Assembly: GCF_005239225.2 (NCBI RefSeq)
Contig: NC_133284.1
Coordinates: forward strand, 1,765,770 to 1,829,769
Direction of reading: 5' to 3'
Length of the DNA stretch: 64,000 bases
Source: Populus alba
Taxonomy: Eukaryota; Streptophyta; Magnoliopsida; Malpighiales; Salicaceae
The position numbers were made by a program, and so were the translations under genes. The notes beneath the pieces were generated by a model that saw only the letters and a program-made list of their open reading frames with translations, searched no databases and had not been told where the DNA came from. Of the stretch, positions 47,598 through 58,803 are shown piece after piece. Position 1 is the first letter of the stretch, and the number at the start of each line of letters is the position of its first letter.

Positions 47598-48902
47598 CTA
47601 TTTCACTTGTATGACAGAACACACTGCTTGTATGACAGTGAGTATTAGAAGAGCCCCAGCTGCAACAACAGAGATGGAAACCCATGGATTATGGAAATAA
47701 TTTTGTTTCAAGGCTGCTATCCATTTGTGCGCCCGCTTTCTGCAGTACTTATTCAGACCTCCAACGACATCAGCAAAATAGAATCGTCTACTGCTAACAA
47801 AATTTCCTCTGTCAAGATCATGGAGAACACTCATAACTGCATCATTATCACTGAGCCAGTTATCTATAATTCCTTTCTTAGCAAGTATTTCTACATCATT
47901 AGTACCACGAACAAGGAAATTGATGGTAGCGATATAGTCACTTACGTATCCACCTTCGCAATGGCATTGCTCAAAGGCGTGGAGGTTTCTAAATAACTTC
48001 TCTGTTTCATCCTCTAAAAATAGTGGTGGTATTTCCAGTACCCCTTTATGAAAATCAAAGTTCATGTCAAATATTTTTTCCCTGGACCCCAACTTAAACT
48101 TGACTCCAGATTGATGGAGCTCCATTGCACTTGGTGCGGTGAGAGTTTCAAGAGGCTTTGACTGTTTCTGCTTTGCTAGCCGCTGACACTTTCTTAGAAA
48201 GTCAACAAAATGCTCTACTTCAGAGGAATTGATTTGCTCCAAAATGTCCTTTGGCACCCATGAATCCCCTAATCTGGGTGAATAGAAATCACGAGTAAGC
48301 TCAATCATGGAACATCCGCCCTGTCTTTTGGAAAGCTTAAGCAAGTCGTCAAGAATGAAGAATGGAATCTGATTTTCAAGCAAGCACGTGTCAATCTTTA
48401 TTTCTTTTATCATCCACGGTTTACCGAATATACGGTCGTTGTTTCTTCGGAAGGAGGGGGAAAGCTGTTTCAGGAAGACCATAATGATGAAGGAGCTATC
48501 TAGCAACATCATTTTCACAAAGTCCTCTTTACTAATATTTTCAAAATTATCTGCATAACAGTTGCGCAATCTTGTCTCCCTCTCTGCAATAGCTGCAATA
48601 CATTCCTTGACACTTAACTCACTCAGATTAAGAAACTGTTGCAGGTATATTTTTTTATGCTCTTCCATTTCTTTCAGCTCTTCTTTTCCATGGTGAATGG
48701 GCCCAATGGAGGCTAGTTGAGGCGTGTAGGCATATTCCTTCGAGTCGCGTAGTCTCTTAGGAACTCTGTAGATGGAACACTTATCGGAGAAGGCATGCAA
48801 GGTTTTCAACTCCTCTTCCACAGACTCTTTTAATTTGTCAATGTCAAGCGAAACATGATCATTCCTCTTCATCTGCTCAGTTGTTGCTCCAACAATCTCC
48901 AT
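47598..48902 (-). CDS. DUF247 family protein, copy C (intact)
   Basis: A single-exon 434-aa frame, colinear with copy A without indels. The start is the ATG at 48902; the frame opens at 48914 but lacks an earlier ATG. All family blocks are present (IYRVPKRLR, YTPQLASIGPIHHGKEELKE, MLLDSSFIIMVF, LLENQIPFFILDDLLKL, PSAMELHQSGVKFKLG, LEIPPLFLEDETEKLF), as is the C-terminal membrane helix at about 405-430. Differences from copy A are unevenly spread. They concentrate at residues about 145-172, 195-211 and 242-256, while the blocks named above are nearly unchanged. The function of the family is unknown. It has no frameshift or stop and could be expressed. The 5' flank beyond about 49000 differs from that of copies A, B, D and F, so its promoter may differ. 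Confidence 0.92.
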   Translation of the reverse strand: MEIVGATTEQMKRNDHVSLDIDKLKESVEEELKTLHAFSDKCSIYRVPKRLRDSKEYAYTPQLASIGPIHHGKEELKEMEEHKKIYLQQFLNLSELSVKECIAAIAERETRLRNCYADNFENISKEDFVKMMLLDSSFIIMVFLKQLSPSFRRNNDRIFGKPWMIKEIKIDTCLLENQIPFFILDDLLKLSKRQGGCSMIELTRDFYSPRLGDSWVPKDILEQINSSEVEHFVDFLRKCQRLAKQKQSKPLETLTAPSAMELHQSGVKFKLGSREKIFDMNFDFHKGVLEIPPLFLEDETEKLFRNLHAFEQCHCEGGYVSDYIATINFLVRGTNDVEILAKKGIIDNWLSDNDAVMSVLHDLDRGNFVSSRRFYFADVVGGLNKYCRKRAHKWIAALKQNYFHNPWVSISVVAAGALLILTVIQAVCSVIQVK

Positions 48903-49344
48903 CCCGTGACTCAAATCTCAATTGATCAGATGTTTTCCGGTATTACAAATGTCAAAGACCAATTCAACCGAAAAACTTAATCTATTAGATGAGAATTTAT
49001 ATTATTAACAATCATCAGATCAAATATTAGTGCAGACAAATGTAAAAACGAGATGAAAATATCTGAAAGTCATGTCTTTGACTACACAATTTGCGAGCAG
49101 ATTGGTAAAAAGATATATGGATTCTCTAAATTATAACTTACACTCGTAGATTTGCTTAAAAACTTACCTTCTTGAAAAGCAAAACACTATCTTAAAAAAG
49201 TGCTATGAAGCTTTTCTGAAGAGTTTTCTTGTTTGAAGTAGGATCGACTGGTTTACAAGGCTTGCCTGGTGAGCTAGTGGTGTTTTCTGCAATTCCACAC
49301 CTCTTCTTATTCTAGCTTTACAATGTCTTCATTAACCTCCTGGT

Positions 49345-50080
49345 CTTCTGGTCATGGCAAGGCATTGAGTTACCTTTATGCTTTCTATGCTTGAGTGATG
49401 GTTTAAGAATATACAATATATGCTGCTATTATGGCATCTGGATGCGGAGGAACTTAAGAGTACATTGGGAGAAGGGAATCTCTCCAATGATCTCATTATG
49501 TGGAGAGTTCAGATTGGCAGCAGGAAACTAGAATTCTGAAGGAAGCTTTGATAAATCCTAAGTTTTCTATTATTAATTCTACTATTATGCATTTATTATT
49601 ATTTTTTAAATACAAATCTATTTAATTTAATTAGCTCTAAAAGTTGCAAAAACACTTTGCTCCACAGACAAGTAAGCGAGAAGTATGCTTTTATCTTTTT
49701 TGTTGTACGGCAGAATGTTGAATTTGCTTTATGATCTCCTTATGTTTGACAGGGGCCAGCCAGCTTAAGAACAGCACATGCATTTCTCTTCTTTTTCTCT
49801 TTTAAAGTACAGCATATGTTCTTCTTGCTGCAATTTTTTTTTTCTTAACTTGTTCTTAGTTTAAGCCCCAGCATACGTTTACCTACAAGCTCTTTAAAGG
49901 AAGGTTGACAGAAGACATTTTGGAGGAAATGAATTCCTCTGAAGCAGAACATTTTGTTGACTTCATAAGAAACTGTCTTAGTAATTGATATTTTAAAGTA
50001 GTTCACTTTTTATTTATAATTTTCACAGCACTAATTTAGATTTTTATGTCAATCCCTTGTATATATTACCATGAATCTGT
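49345..50080 (+). repeat. Duplicated module, copy 3
   Basis: Matches 32965-33690 from GGCATTGAGTTACCTTTATG onward with scattered substitutions and small indels. It contains a DUF247 fragment at 49903-49989. The following stretch, to about 50600, also matches the 3' side of module 2 (46790-47390), which leads into DUF247 copy C there and would lead into copy D here. Confidence 0.85.
49903..49989 (+). pseudogene. DUF247 gene fragment on the plus strand (module 3)
   Basis: It encodes LTEDILEEMNSSEAEHFVDF-like sequence and a closing TGA, homologous to residues about 216-240 of copies A and C but on the opposite strand. A short relic with no start. Confidence 0.78.
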
Positions 50081-50652
50081 TATATAAATTATATATGGAG
50101 ACATGATGGTTTTTTGATATAATTAATATCATAGTTTTAATGGCTAAATAGTGACGGATTTGAATTTCATCATTTTTATTTTAACTAATTAAATTAATAA
50201 AACTAGGTAAAAGTAGTAATGTAAAACCTAAATTTTTTTTCCCAAACTCAACCTAAATAAACTTAGGTATACAAGGAAAAGTCATAAAAGAATTGTTTTT
50301 CTCTTTTCTGATTATTGTGACTATGGTCACCCTCCCCTCATCAAATTAAGGATTTTAATTTTTAATCTTGAGTTTTTAAGTTCCAAAAATGTGAAGGTAG
50401 TAAATAAGTGATTCTCTCTCATGTTACTTTTAATTATAGTTTATTTATAAAAAAATGAAAGAAGAGATTAAGATTTATAAAGATTTAAAGTTTATGTTGT
50501 TAAAATTAATTTATGATTATTATGAGTTTAATATTAAATGATTGATTTTTAATGTGTTGTTAGAAATAAAAATTCGTTAATTGATTTGTTAGAAATAAGT
50601 TATTGCAAAACTGAAAAGGCACTTCAATGCCATTCATTGCATGATCCGTTTC

Positions 50653-50859
50653 TGTAAATCAGAGAAGAGAAAATATTTGCCTTGTATTATTCAATGAGCA
50701 ATCTGCCGCTTATATACAAGTATTTCCCTATAATTGTGATACACTATTTTAGGAATTTGAGTTACAATAGGAATATTACAGTTGATAGGATTAGGTCTAC
50801 ATATTTCTTTCCTAGACAATTACGTAAACTTTGGGATATTCATTGATTTTTTCTTAACA
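50653..50859 (-). repeat. 3' LTR of Copia element 1
   Basis: On the minus strand the 207-bp repeat starts TGTTAAGAAAA directly after the purine tract and ends CTGATTTACA, so it has the standard TG..CA ends. The outer flank (ATTCATTGCATGATCCG on the plus strand) is the same sequence found 3' of copies A and C, which places the insertion in that flank. The partner 5' LTR is absent. Confidence 0.85.
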
Positions 50860-53800
50860 CTCCCCCTCAAGTTGGAGAGTGAATGTCGAGAACTCCCAAC
50901 TTGCGAATCATGGTAGAGAAAATCTCCTTTCCCAATGTTTTAGTGAAGACATCCGCAAGTTGATCTGCCGAAATAACGAATTTGGTTATAATGGATCCAT
51001 CCTGTATTTTATCCCGAATAAAATGACAATCCATTTCTATATGTCTGGTTCTCTCATGAAAAACTGGATTAGCCGCTATATGCAAAGCTGCTTTGTTGTC
51101 ACAGTGTAGCAATGCTGGTTTTGGATGCAATATCCGTAAATCTTTTAACAATGAATGTAACCATGACAACTCATAGCATGTACCTGTCATGGCTCGATAT
51201 TCGGCTTCTGCTGAGGAGAGTGATACTGTTTTCTGTCTTTTTGTTCGCCAAGAAACAAGTGAAGATCCTAAGAAAACACAATAACCTGTAGTGGATCTCC
51301 AAGTCATTGGGCAACCAGCCCAATCTGAATCACAAAAGGCCCACATAGATAAATCATTTTGAGAAGAGATGAACAAACCCTGTCCAGGTGCACCTTTCAG
51401 ATAACGCAACACACGCAAGGCAGCTTCCATGTGTGGTTTGCGTGGTGCATGCATAAATCGACTCAGCACATGTACATAATACATGATATCTGGTCGGGTA
51501 ATAGTCAAGTAAATTAGACGACCCACAAGTTGCCTATATTGTGATGGATTTTTTAGTAAATCACCTGCATCTGAGAGTTTTGTATTTTGTTCCATAGGAA
51601 AATTCACAGGTTTAGCACCCAAAATTCCACCATCCTTCAGAATTTCCAAAGTGTACTTCCGTTGTGAGATAGCAATATCTTTTTGTGATTGAGAGACCTC
51701 AATTCCCAGAAAATATTTCAAGTTGCCCAAATCTTTAATTCGGAAACTACTATGCAAAAATCTCTTGAGTGTGTATATAGCCTTAAGGTCATTACCTGTG
51801 ATCAGAATATCGTCAACATATATCAACAATGCAGTAAAGGATTTACTGTTGCGACAGGTGAATAATGAATAATCTACTTTAGACTGAACATATTCGGCAG
51901 CTTGAATAGCTGCAGAGAATTTAGCAAACCATTGACGAGAAGCTTGCTTTAATCCATATAATGACTTGTGGAGGTGACACACCAAATTCTCCCCCTGTCG
52001 CCGAAGACCAGGAGGTGGACACATATAAATTTCTTCATGAAGATCACCATGAAGGAAAGCATTGTGCACATCTAGCTGGTGAAGGGACCAATTCTGTGCT
52101 GCTGCTAGAGCTAACAAACAACAGACGGTGATCATTTTAGCAGTAGGAGAGAAAGTGTCATGGAAATCGATACCTTCTAGCTGTGTGTAACCCTTGGCCA
52201 CCAATCAGGCTTTGTGATGTTCAATGGTACCATCTAAATGGCGTTTGATTTTGTAGATCCAACGACATCCAATAGGTGTTTTGCCAGGAGGGAGAGAAGT
52301 GAGGGACCAGGTGTTATTAGCTTCTAATGCTACCAATTCAGATTGCATGGCAGCTTGCCACTGGGGAAGGGAAGCAACTTCGGTGTAAGAACGAGGCTCA
52401 ATGTCTTGGTTAATGATGGCAGTATAGGAGCAAAGTTGTGGAGAGTAGCGATGGTAATAAAGAAAATTACAAAGAGGATAGTGTGTACCTTTTGATGAAC
52501 CAGACAAGGAAGCCAACGATGGTTTAGGAGACGTTACTTGGTTGCAGATGTAATCACGTAAAGCAGGTGGAGGGCTGTGATGGTGCTGGGAACGGCGCAA
52601 GGGCTGCACAAGGATTAGAGGAGGAGATGACTGAGTGATATTGCTTGGAACTAAGGGAGAAAAATTTAGAGGAACTGTAGGAGGAGAAGCAGGATTGAAA
52701 ACGTGGAAGTCTGCAGTAGGAGCATCAGGTATTGAAAGAGGCAAGATAGGTGAGGGAGCTGTAGAATCAGGGGTTAATGCATGAGGTGTAGGAATGGGTG
52801 GAGATGATTTGTAAGGGAAAATGTGTTCGTGGAAGACAACATCACAGCTAGTGAAAAATTTATGGGTGGCAAGGTTGTATAGCTTGTAAGCTTTTTGGCC
52901 GACCGGGTAACCGAGAAAAACACAACGTGTGGCTCTAGGAGCAAATTTGTGTGCGGCATGCACTTCAATGGCATATGCAAGGCAACCAAAAATTTTAAGA
53001 TGCGAGTATGTGGGGACCTTGCCATAAAGTTTCTCAAAAGGAGTTTGGTGGGAAAGAAGTGGTGTAGGTAAGCGATTAATTAAATGCACAACGGTAAGAA
53101 CACATTCTGCTAAAAAATGCAAAGGGAGATGAGCTTGAAAACGAAGGGCACGTGCAAACTCAAGAATATGGAGATGTTTATGTTCTACAACCCCATTTTG
53201 TTGAGCGTATAAACGCAAGAGTGTTGATAAGTAGTGCCATGTTGACGAATAAAATTCTGCAAGGAAAAAAATTCCCCTCCATTATCAAAGCGAATATTTG
53301 CGATGGATGCATTGAATTGTGTTTTGACAAAGGAAAAAAAATTTGTGAGTAATTTTTGTGTTTCATGTTTGTGATGCATAAAGAATACCCACGTAAATCT
53401 AGAATAATCATCCACAATTGTTAAAAAATATTTAGCACCGGACAGGGAATGAATTTTATAAGGGCCCCAAATATCACAATGAATTAATTCAAATGGTCGA
53501 ATAGATGAAATTGAACTAGCGGAAAAAGGGAGTCAACATTGTTTTGAAAGAGCACACATATCACATGCATCATGGAGTTTGAAAGAGAAATTGAGTAAAT
53601 TGTTTGCCATAAAATTTAATCTAGAGGAAGATAAATGCCCTAATCGGCGATGCCACAACTCGGTGGAGGAGATGACATGAGAACAAAATGATTCAGTAGT
53701 AATGGCTGATGAGGATTGGAATTTTGGTGTCGGTGTTGGTGATACTAAGGCAACCAAGTAATAAAGTCCGCCTCGTTGTTTATCCAAACCAATCCTCGTC

Positions 53801-54157
53801 TTCGTCGCCAAGTCCTGCAAAATACACCAATAGGGAAAAAATGTTACTGAACAATTTAGGCTTCTTGTAACTCGACTTATAGACATCAAATTCACTTTAA
53901 AGGACGGAACACCAAGCACATTTTTGAGAGAAATAACAGAATTTAAAGGCAAAGTCCCGGTTGAAGTAATTGGAGCATGTTCTCCACTAGGCATAGTAAC
54001 CGGTGGTAAAATAGAATTCTGACGACTATTGACAAGCAGATTTGGAGAAGAAGTAATGTGATCGGTTGCACCATTGTCAAGAATCAACTGAGGTAGGCTG
54101 TATGGTGCGTGCAACAAACCTGGATAATGAGCAGCAACATTGGCCTGGATAATGAAC
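50653..54157 (-). mobile_element. Ty1/Copia retrotransposon 1, 5'-truncated
   Basis: The minus strand runs from protease to the 3' LTR. Protease DNGATDHIT is at about 54078. The GAG-pre-integrase motif ELWHRRLGHLSS lies near 53640. Integrase keeps CDIWG (about 53480) and DNGGEF (about 53275). Reverse transcriptase has YVDDILITG (about 51815) and RNase H has [12 protein letters not shown] (about 51215). A purine tract, TTGAGGGGGAGTG, adjoins the LTR. The 5' LTR, primer-binding site and gag are missing: the internal sequence stops at 54157, against the end of DUF247 copy D. Two in-frame TGA codons (near 53530 and 52205, both where CGA is expected) and one frameshift (near 53180-53200) interrupt pol. 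It cannot move on its own. It lies in the 3' flank of copy D. Confidence 0.92.
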
Positions 54158-54746
54158 ACACTGTTTGTATGACCGTGAGTATTAGAAGAGCCCCAGCTGC
54201 AACAACGGAGATGGAAACCCATGGATTATGGAAATAATTGTGTTTCAAGGATGCAATCCATTGGTGCCTCCGCTTTCTGCTGTAGTTATTCAGACCTCCA
54301 ACGACATCAGCAAAATAAAATCGATTACTGTCAACAACATTTGCTCTGTCAAGATCATGGAGAGCACACATAACTGCGTCATTATCACTGAGCCAATAAT
54401 CTATAATTCCATTCTTAGCAAGTATTTCTACATCATTAGTACCACGAACAAGGTTTCTGATGGTAGCTATATAGTAACTTACGTATCCACCTCTGCATTG
54501 GCATTGCTCAAAGGCGTGGAGGTTTCTAAATAACTTCTCTGTATCGTCCTCTAAAAATAGTGGTGGTATTTCCAGTATCCCTTTATGTAAATCAAAGTTC
54601 ATGTCAAATATTTTTTCCTTGGACCCCAACTTAAACTTGACTCCAGATTCATGGAGCTCCATTGCACTTGGTGTGGTTCGAGTTTGAAGAGCCTGTGGCT
54701 GTTTTGCTGGCTGCTGACACTTTCTTAGAAAGTCAACAAAATGCTT
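54158..54746 (-). pseudogene. DUF247 copy D, C-terminal half only
   Basis: It retains residues about 231 to 429 of the copy A/C type: HFVDFLRKCQQ, PSAMELHESGVKFKLGSKEK, LEIPPLFLEDDTEKLFRNLH, then the C-terminal membrane helix. The last codons are replaced by Copia sequence at 54157. The N-terminal half is gone: at 54742-54746 the coding sequence passes directly into 5'-flank sequence. In copy A these two points are 0.8 kb apart and both carry ATGCT, so a deletion between short direct repeats explains it. The residual frame is open but lacks its promoter-to-start context and half the domain. Confidence 0.88.
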
Positions 54747-54756
54747 AACAAATTCC

Positions 54757-57700
54757 AACACAAATGTAAAGAGGAAATGAAAATATCACACAAAATATTG
54801 TCAAACATTCACAAAAATATTTGGAAGGAATCGAATCTGAATTATTACAACATACGCAGCTTCTCTAAATTACAACTTCCATACTTATATATGCTTCAAA
54901 ACATAAATAGAAAAAGCACTCAGCGGCCTTCTGGCAGAAACAAAAAACTCACTCAGTAGCTCTAGGTTTTTTCACAAACTATGGTCTGAAGTGTTTCTGA
55001 TCAGAATCTTCTTGAATGTTCTGTTCCTGCATTTCTCCATCAGTTCTTATTCTACACAAAGTCTTCGTCAATGTATACTTTTGCAGCTAAACAACAAATC
55101 AACATTATCAGGTGGGGTTTACTATTGTTCATTTTTTAAAGTAATTTTTATTTAAAAATATATTAAAATAATATCTTTTTTATTTTTAAAAATAATTTCT
55201 TACTTCAAAGAACTAAAATAATTTAAAAAAATAAAAAAATTTAAATTTTTAAAAAAATACAATTTCAAAGTCATTTTTTTTAAAAAAACTATGTTTTGTA
55301 TTATGATGTTAAAAATAATTTTTATTAAAAATATATATTTTTTTATTTTTTATATTATTATTTCAAAATAACTAAATAGAGGAGAAGGTATCCCTTTGAC
55401 CGTACACAAGAAAGATATACTTTAGCTTTTCACAAAGTGAAAGCTAAATTGGGTTTAAAGTGAAGATTTTTTTTTTTTTCACAAAGTGAAATTTCTTTTA
55501 CTTAAATATTAGATGTTTGGCTCGGCTATGCATCAAGTCGGATCAATTTTTTTAAATATAATAAAAAATATAAAATTGTTGTTACTGTGATTTCTAAATA
55601 AAAACTTAAATCATCAAGTAATGATATATTTTTTTAAATATTAAAATTATGATATACTGAATAATTGGTTTTTTTAATATTAAGGTATGAGCATATTATA
55701 TCGATCAGGAACAAGATCATGAGATCATGATAACTATATAAAAATTAAATCAAAATAATTTATAAAGTCTAAATCCTAATTAATTCAATGCTGAATTATA
55801 AAAATAAAAATAAAAAATCATTTTTTTTAAATAGAAAAAAGAGAATGGTATAACCTGTCAAATAAAAAAAATGACATGAGTCAATGTAAACCTATCAAAT
55901 CTATTATCTCGATCATGAAAATGGTACAACCCCATAAAAAGTAAATGAAAAAAGATTACAAAGCTCAATTCCTAACCAATTTAATAAAAGTATAAACTCA
56001 TAGAAAGCAAATGAAAAAAAATCTTGAAACTCGATTCCTAACCAACTAAATATTAAAGGAAGAAATTGAAAAAATCAATTTAAAATAAAATAAAAGACAA
56101 CCTAAGTTAACCCGGGTTAATTTGTCAAACTCACAACTTGAATCATGAGATTGAGATAACCCTAAATAAAATAAGTAAAAAAAATTACAAAGCTCAAATC
56201 CTAAACAACCAATGATAAAGGAAAAAATAGAAGAACAAAAAACCTAGTCCACTCGAATTAACTTGTCAAACCCATAACGTAGATCATAAGATCAGGAAAA
56301 CCTATAGAAAAAAAATTTACAAAGCTCACATCCTAACTAACTAAATGCTAAAGGACATTTGATTTTTTTTTTTTGGAAGGACCATAAAAGATGATCCAAG
56401 TCATCCATGGTTAAACTTGCAAACATGTGACTAGGGATTTGAAATTAAGATTACCCCATGGAAAGAAAGAAAAATCAGAACCATTTAACCATTTCAATGT
56501 TGAAGGATGAAATTAAAAAAAAAAAACAAATAGTAATCAAAATAACGAGAATCAAATTTGACAAAAAGAAAAAATATGACAGGCCACTTTGTTATTTTCG
56601 AGAGGGCCACACATGAAAATCGAGGAAAATGAAGAGAGAGAGGAGAGGAGAGGAGAAGAAAGAAAAGAAGACGGCAACACCGGTCACCTTATAGCAAGAA
56701 ATGTTGGAGGACTAAAATGTATTTCACAAATAAATTTGAAAGTATCATTATGCTACTTGTGTTTTTCAATTCATTTCTCAGTCTTAAAATGAGAAATTAG
56801 AAAGAAAAAAAAAGCCAATTAAAAAAAAATTGAATCAGTTGGGTTAACCTGTTAAACTCGTGACCCGAGTTATGAGACGTAGACAACCCAATAAAAAACA
56901 TATCCAATGTTGAAGGACATGTGACCTGGATCATGATTATGAGATATGGCTGCGATAACCTTTTAGAAATAAAATAAAAAAATTGATTCAATTTAACTTG
57001 AGTTAAAATGCCAAAACCTACGACTTTGATTGTGAGACTAAATATCCTAATTGAAAACAAATTAAAACATATTATGAAACTCAATTCCCAACCAACCTTA
57101 TGTTGAATGATGAAATTTTTTTAAAAAAATTAATAAATAAATAACATAAAAAACAGTCCAAGTCAATTCGGATTAACCCTTTAAGCACTATTGATCTTGA
57201 GTCATGAGGACAAAATAACATAATATAAAGTAAAAACAAAAACAAATTTTGAAGTCTAATTCTCAATCAATTTAATATTAAAGGATGAAATTGAAAAAAA
57301 ATTAATTAAAAAAAGAAAAACATGAGTTAATCAGGTTAACTCGCTAAACCTATGATTCGTGTAATAACTCAATAAAAATAAATTGATGAGATTAAACAAA
57401 AAAAAAATTAATTGAAAAAAAAGAAAAATACTATTCAAATGAATAGTAATAATGCTTTGTGAGGAGGGAAGGTGTGTTTGGGAATACGATGCAGACCGTG
57501 TTCTAAAAAATTTTGAATTTGTTTTTTTGCTTAAAATGATTTTTTTTATGTTTTCAGATTATTTTGATGTATTGATATTAAAAATAATTTTTAAAAAATA
57601 AAAAAAACTTCATTTTGATGTATTTCTAAACGAAAAACACTTTGAACCGTCACCGCCAATCACAATCCCAAACAATTAGGGTGAAATCCTTTACTTAATT

Positions 57701-58076
57701 TAGTTTATAGTTGATAGTATTTTCTATTGAATCTAGGTTTTCCCTGGGCATATGACGGCTAAGTTGACAAAGGTTATACTTATAATGATTCCCTCTCTTA
57801 AAAATTTGACATTTTCAATTTTAAATTAGTTTCTTTTTTGAATAATTTCGTAGTTCATATACTGGATAAAGATCCACTCAACGAGTAAAACATGTAACCG
57901 ATCTTTACACTCACTGTGCTTGATGGAGGGTTTAAGAATGGTATAGGATCTTTCTCCAACGGACAAGGATTCTTTATACTCATCATGCTTGAAGGAGGGT
58001 TCAGAATGGCATGTGATCTTTTCTCCAATAAACAATAATTTTTTATGTCGCATGTTCCTAATTATTACTTCTTTGT
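54757..58076. repeat. Large duplicated spacer block, copy 2 (pairs with 35831-39262)
   Basis: Colinear with the spacer between copies A and B and highly similar throughout. It contains the same minisatellite (about 55680-57430), a shorter GA-rich tract (56632-56665 against 37795-37840), the MITE (57475-57674), and the identical 101-codon non-coding frame (57826-58131). It joins DUF247 copy D to copy E, just as the first joins A to B, so the ancestral unit was two genes plus this spacer. Confidence 0.9.
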
Positions 58077-58239
58077 TTGTTTGTTCTAATATGTTACTGA
58101 AGGATAAACAAGAAGTGGAAGAAACCAACATGGATTAGTTACTGAAGGAAATACATAGCAATTTCAGAAGAGGAAATCACAGAGCATACTGTTTATTTAC
58201 AGTAAAAAAGAAACAAAAGAACAATTGAAATGGCAGAAT

Positions 58240-58803
58240 CTAAACAACTTGAATGATAGAACACACTGTTTGTATGACAGTAAGTAGGAGGAGCATTCCA
58301 GCTGCAATAACAGAGATTATGGCCCACGGATTGTCGAAATACTTGTGTTTCAGGTCTGCCTTCCATTTGTGCCTACGCCTTTTGTAATACGTGTTCAGAT
58401 GTTCAACGACATCAGAAAAATAGAAATCACACAGCCAAGATTGTGGAGAAGTCTTAAGAGGGCATCGTTATCACACAGCCAATTCTCTATAATTCCTTTT
58501 CTTGCGAGTATTTCTAAGTCCTTGGAAGCATGAACAACCAAATTGATCATCGTGATATAGTTACCTATAAAACCAGAACCGAAATGGCATTGCTCAAAGG
58601 CTTGGACATTCCTGAATAAAGTTTCTGTGCTATCCACAATCTTTAAACATGGAATTTCCTGCTGGACCCCAACTTAAACCTGACTCCAGCTTGATGGAGA
58701 TCCATTGCACTGGGTGTGCTTAGAGTATCGATTTCCCGGTTTTTTTTTTGCTGTTTTTGCTCTGTTGGCTGCTGACAGAATCTCAGAAAAGCAACAAAAT
58801 GCT
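58240..58803 (-). pseudogene. DUF247 copy E: C-terminal part of the gene split by Copia 2
   Basis: This is the 3' part of the gene whose 5' part is at 62075-62744. It starts at the Copia junction (HFVAFLRFCQQ-like), passes a frameshift at an A-run (about 58740), and shows PSAMDLHQAGVRFKLG. It has an internal deletion before the ETLFRNVQAFEQCHF segment, then the C-terminal membrane helix and stop at 58240. At 58426-58437 about 33 bp present in copy B are replaced by a 12-bp copy of sequence found 44 bp away (58470-58481). Closest relative is copy B. Confidence 0.88.
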
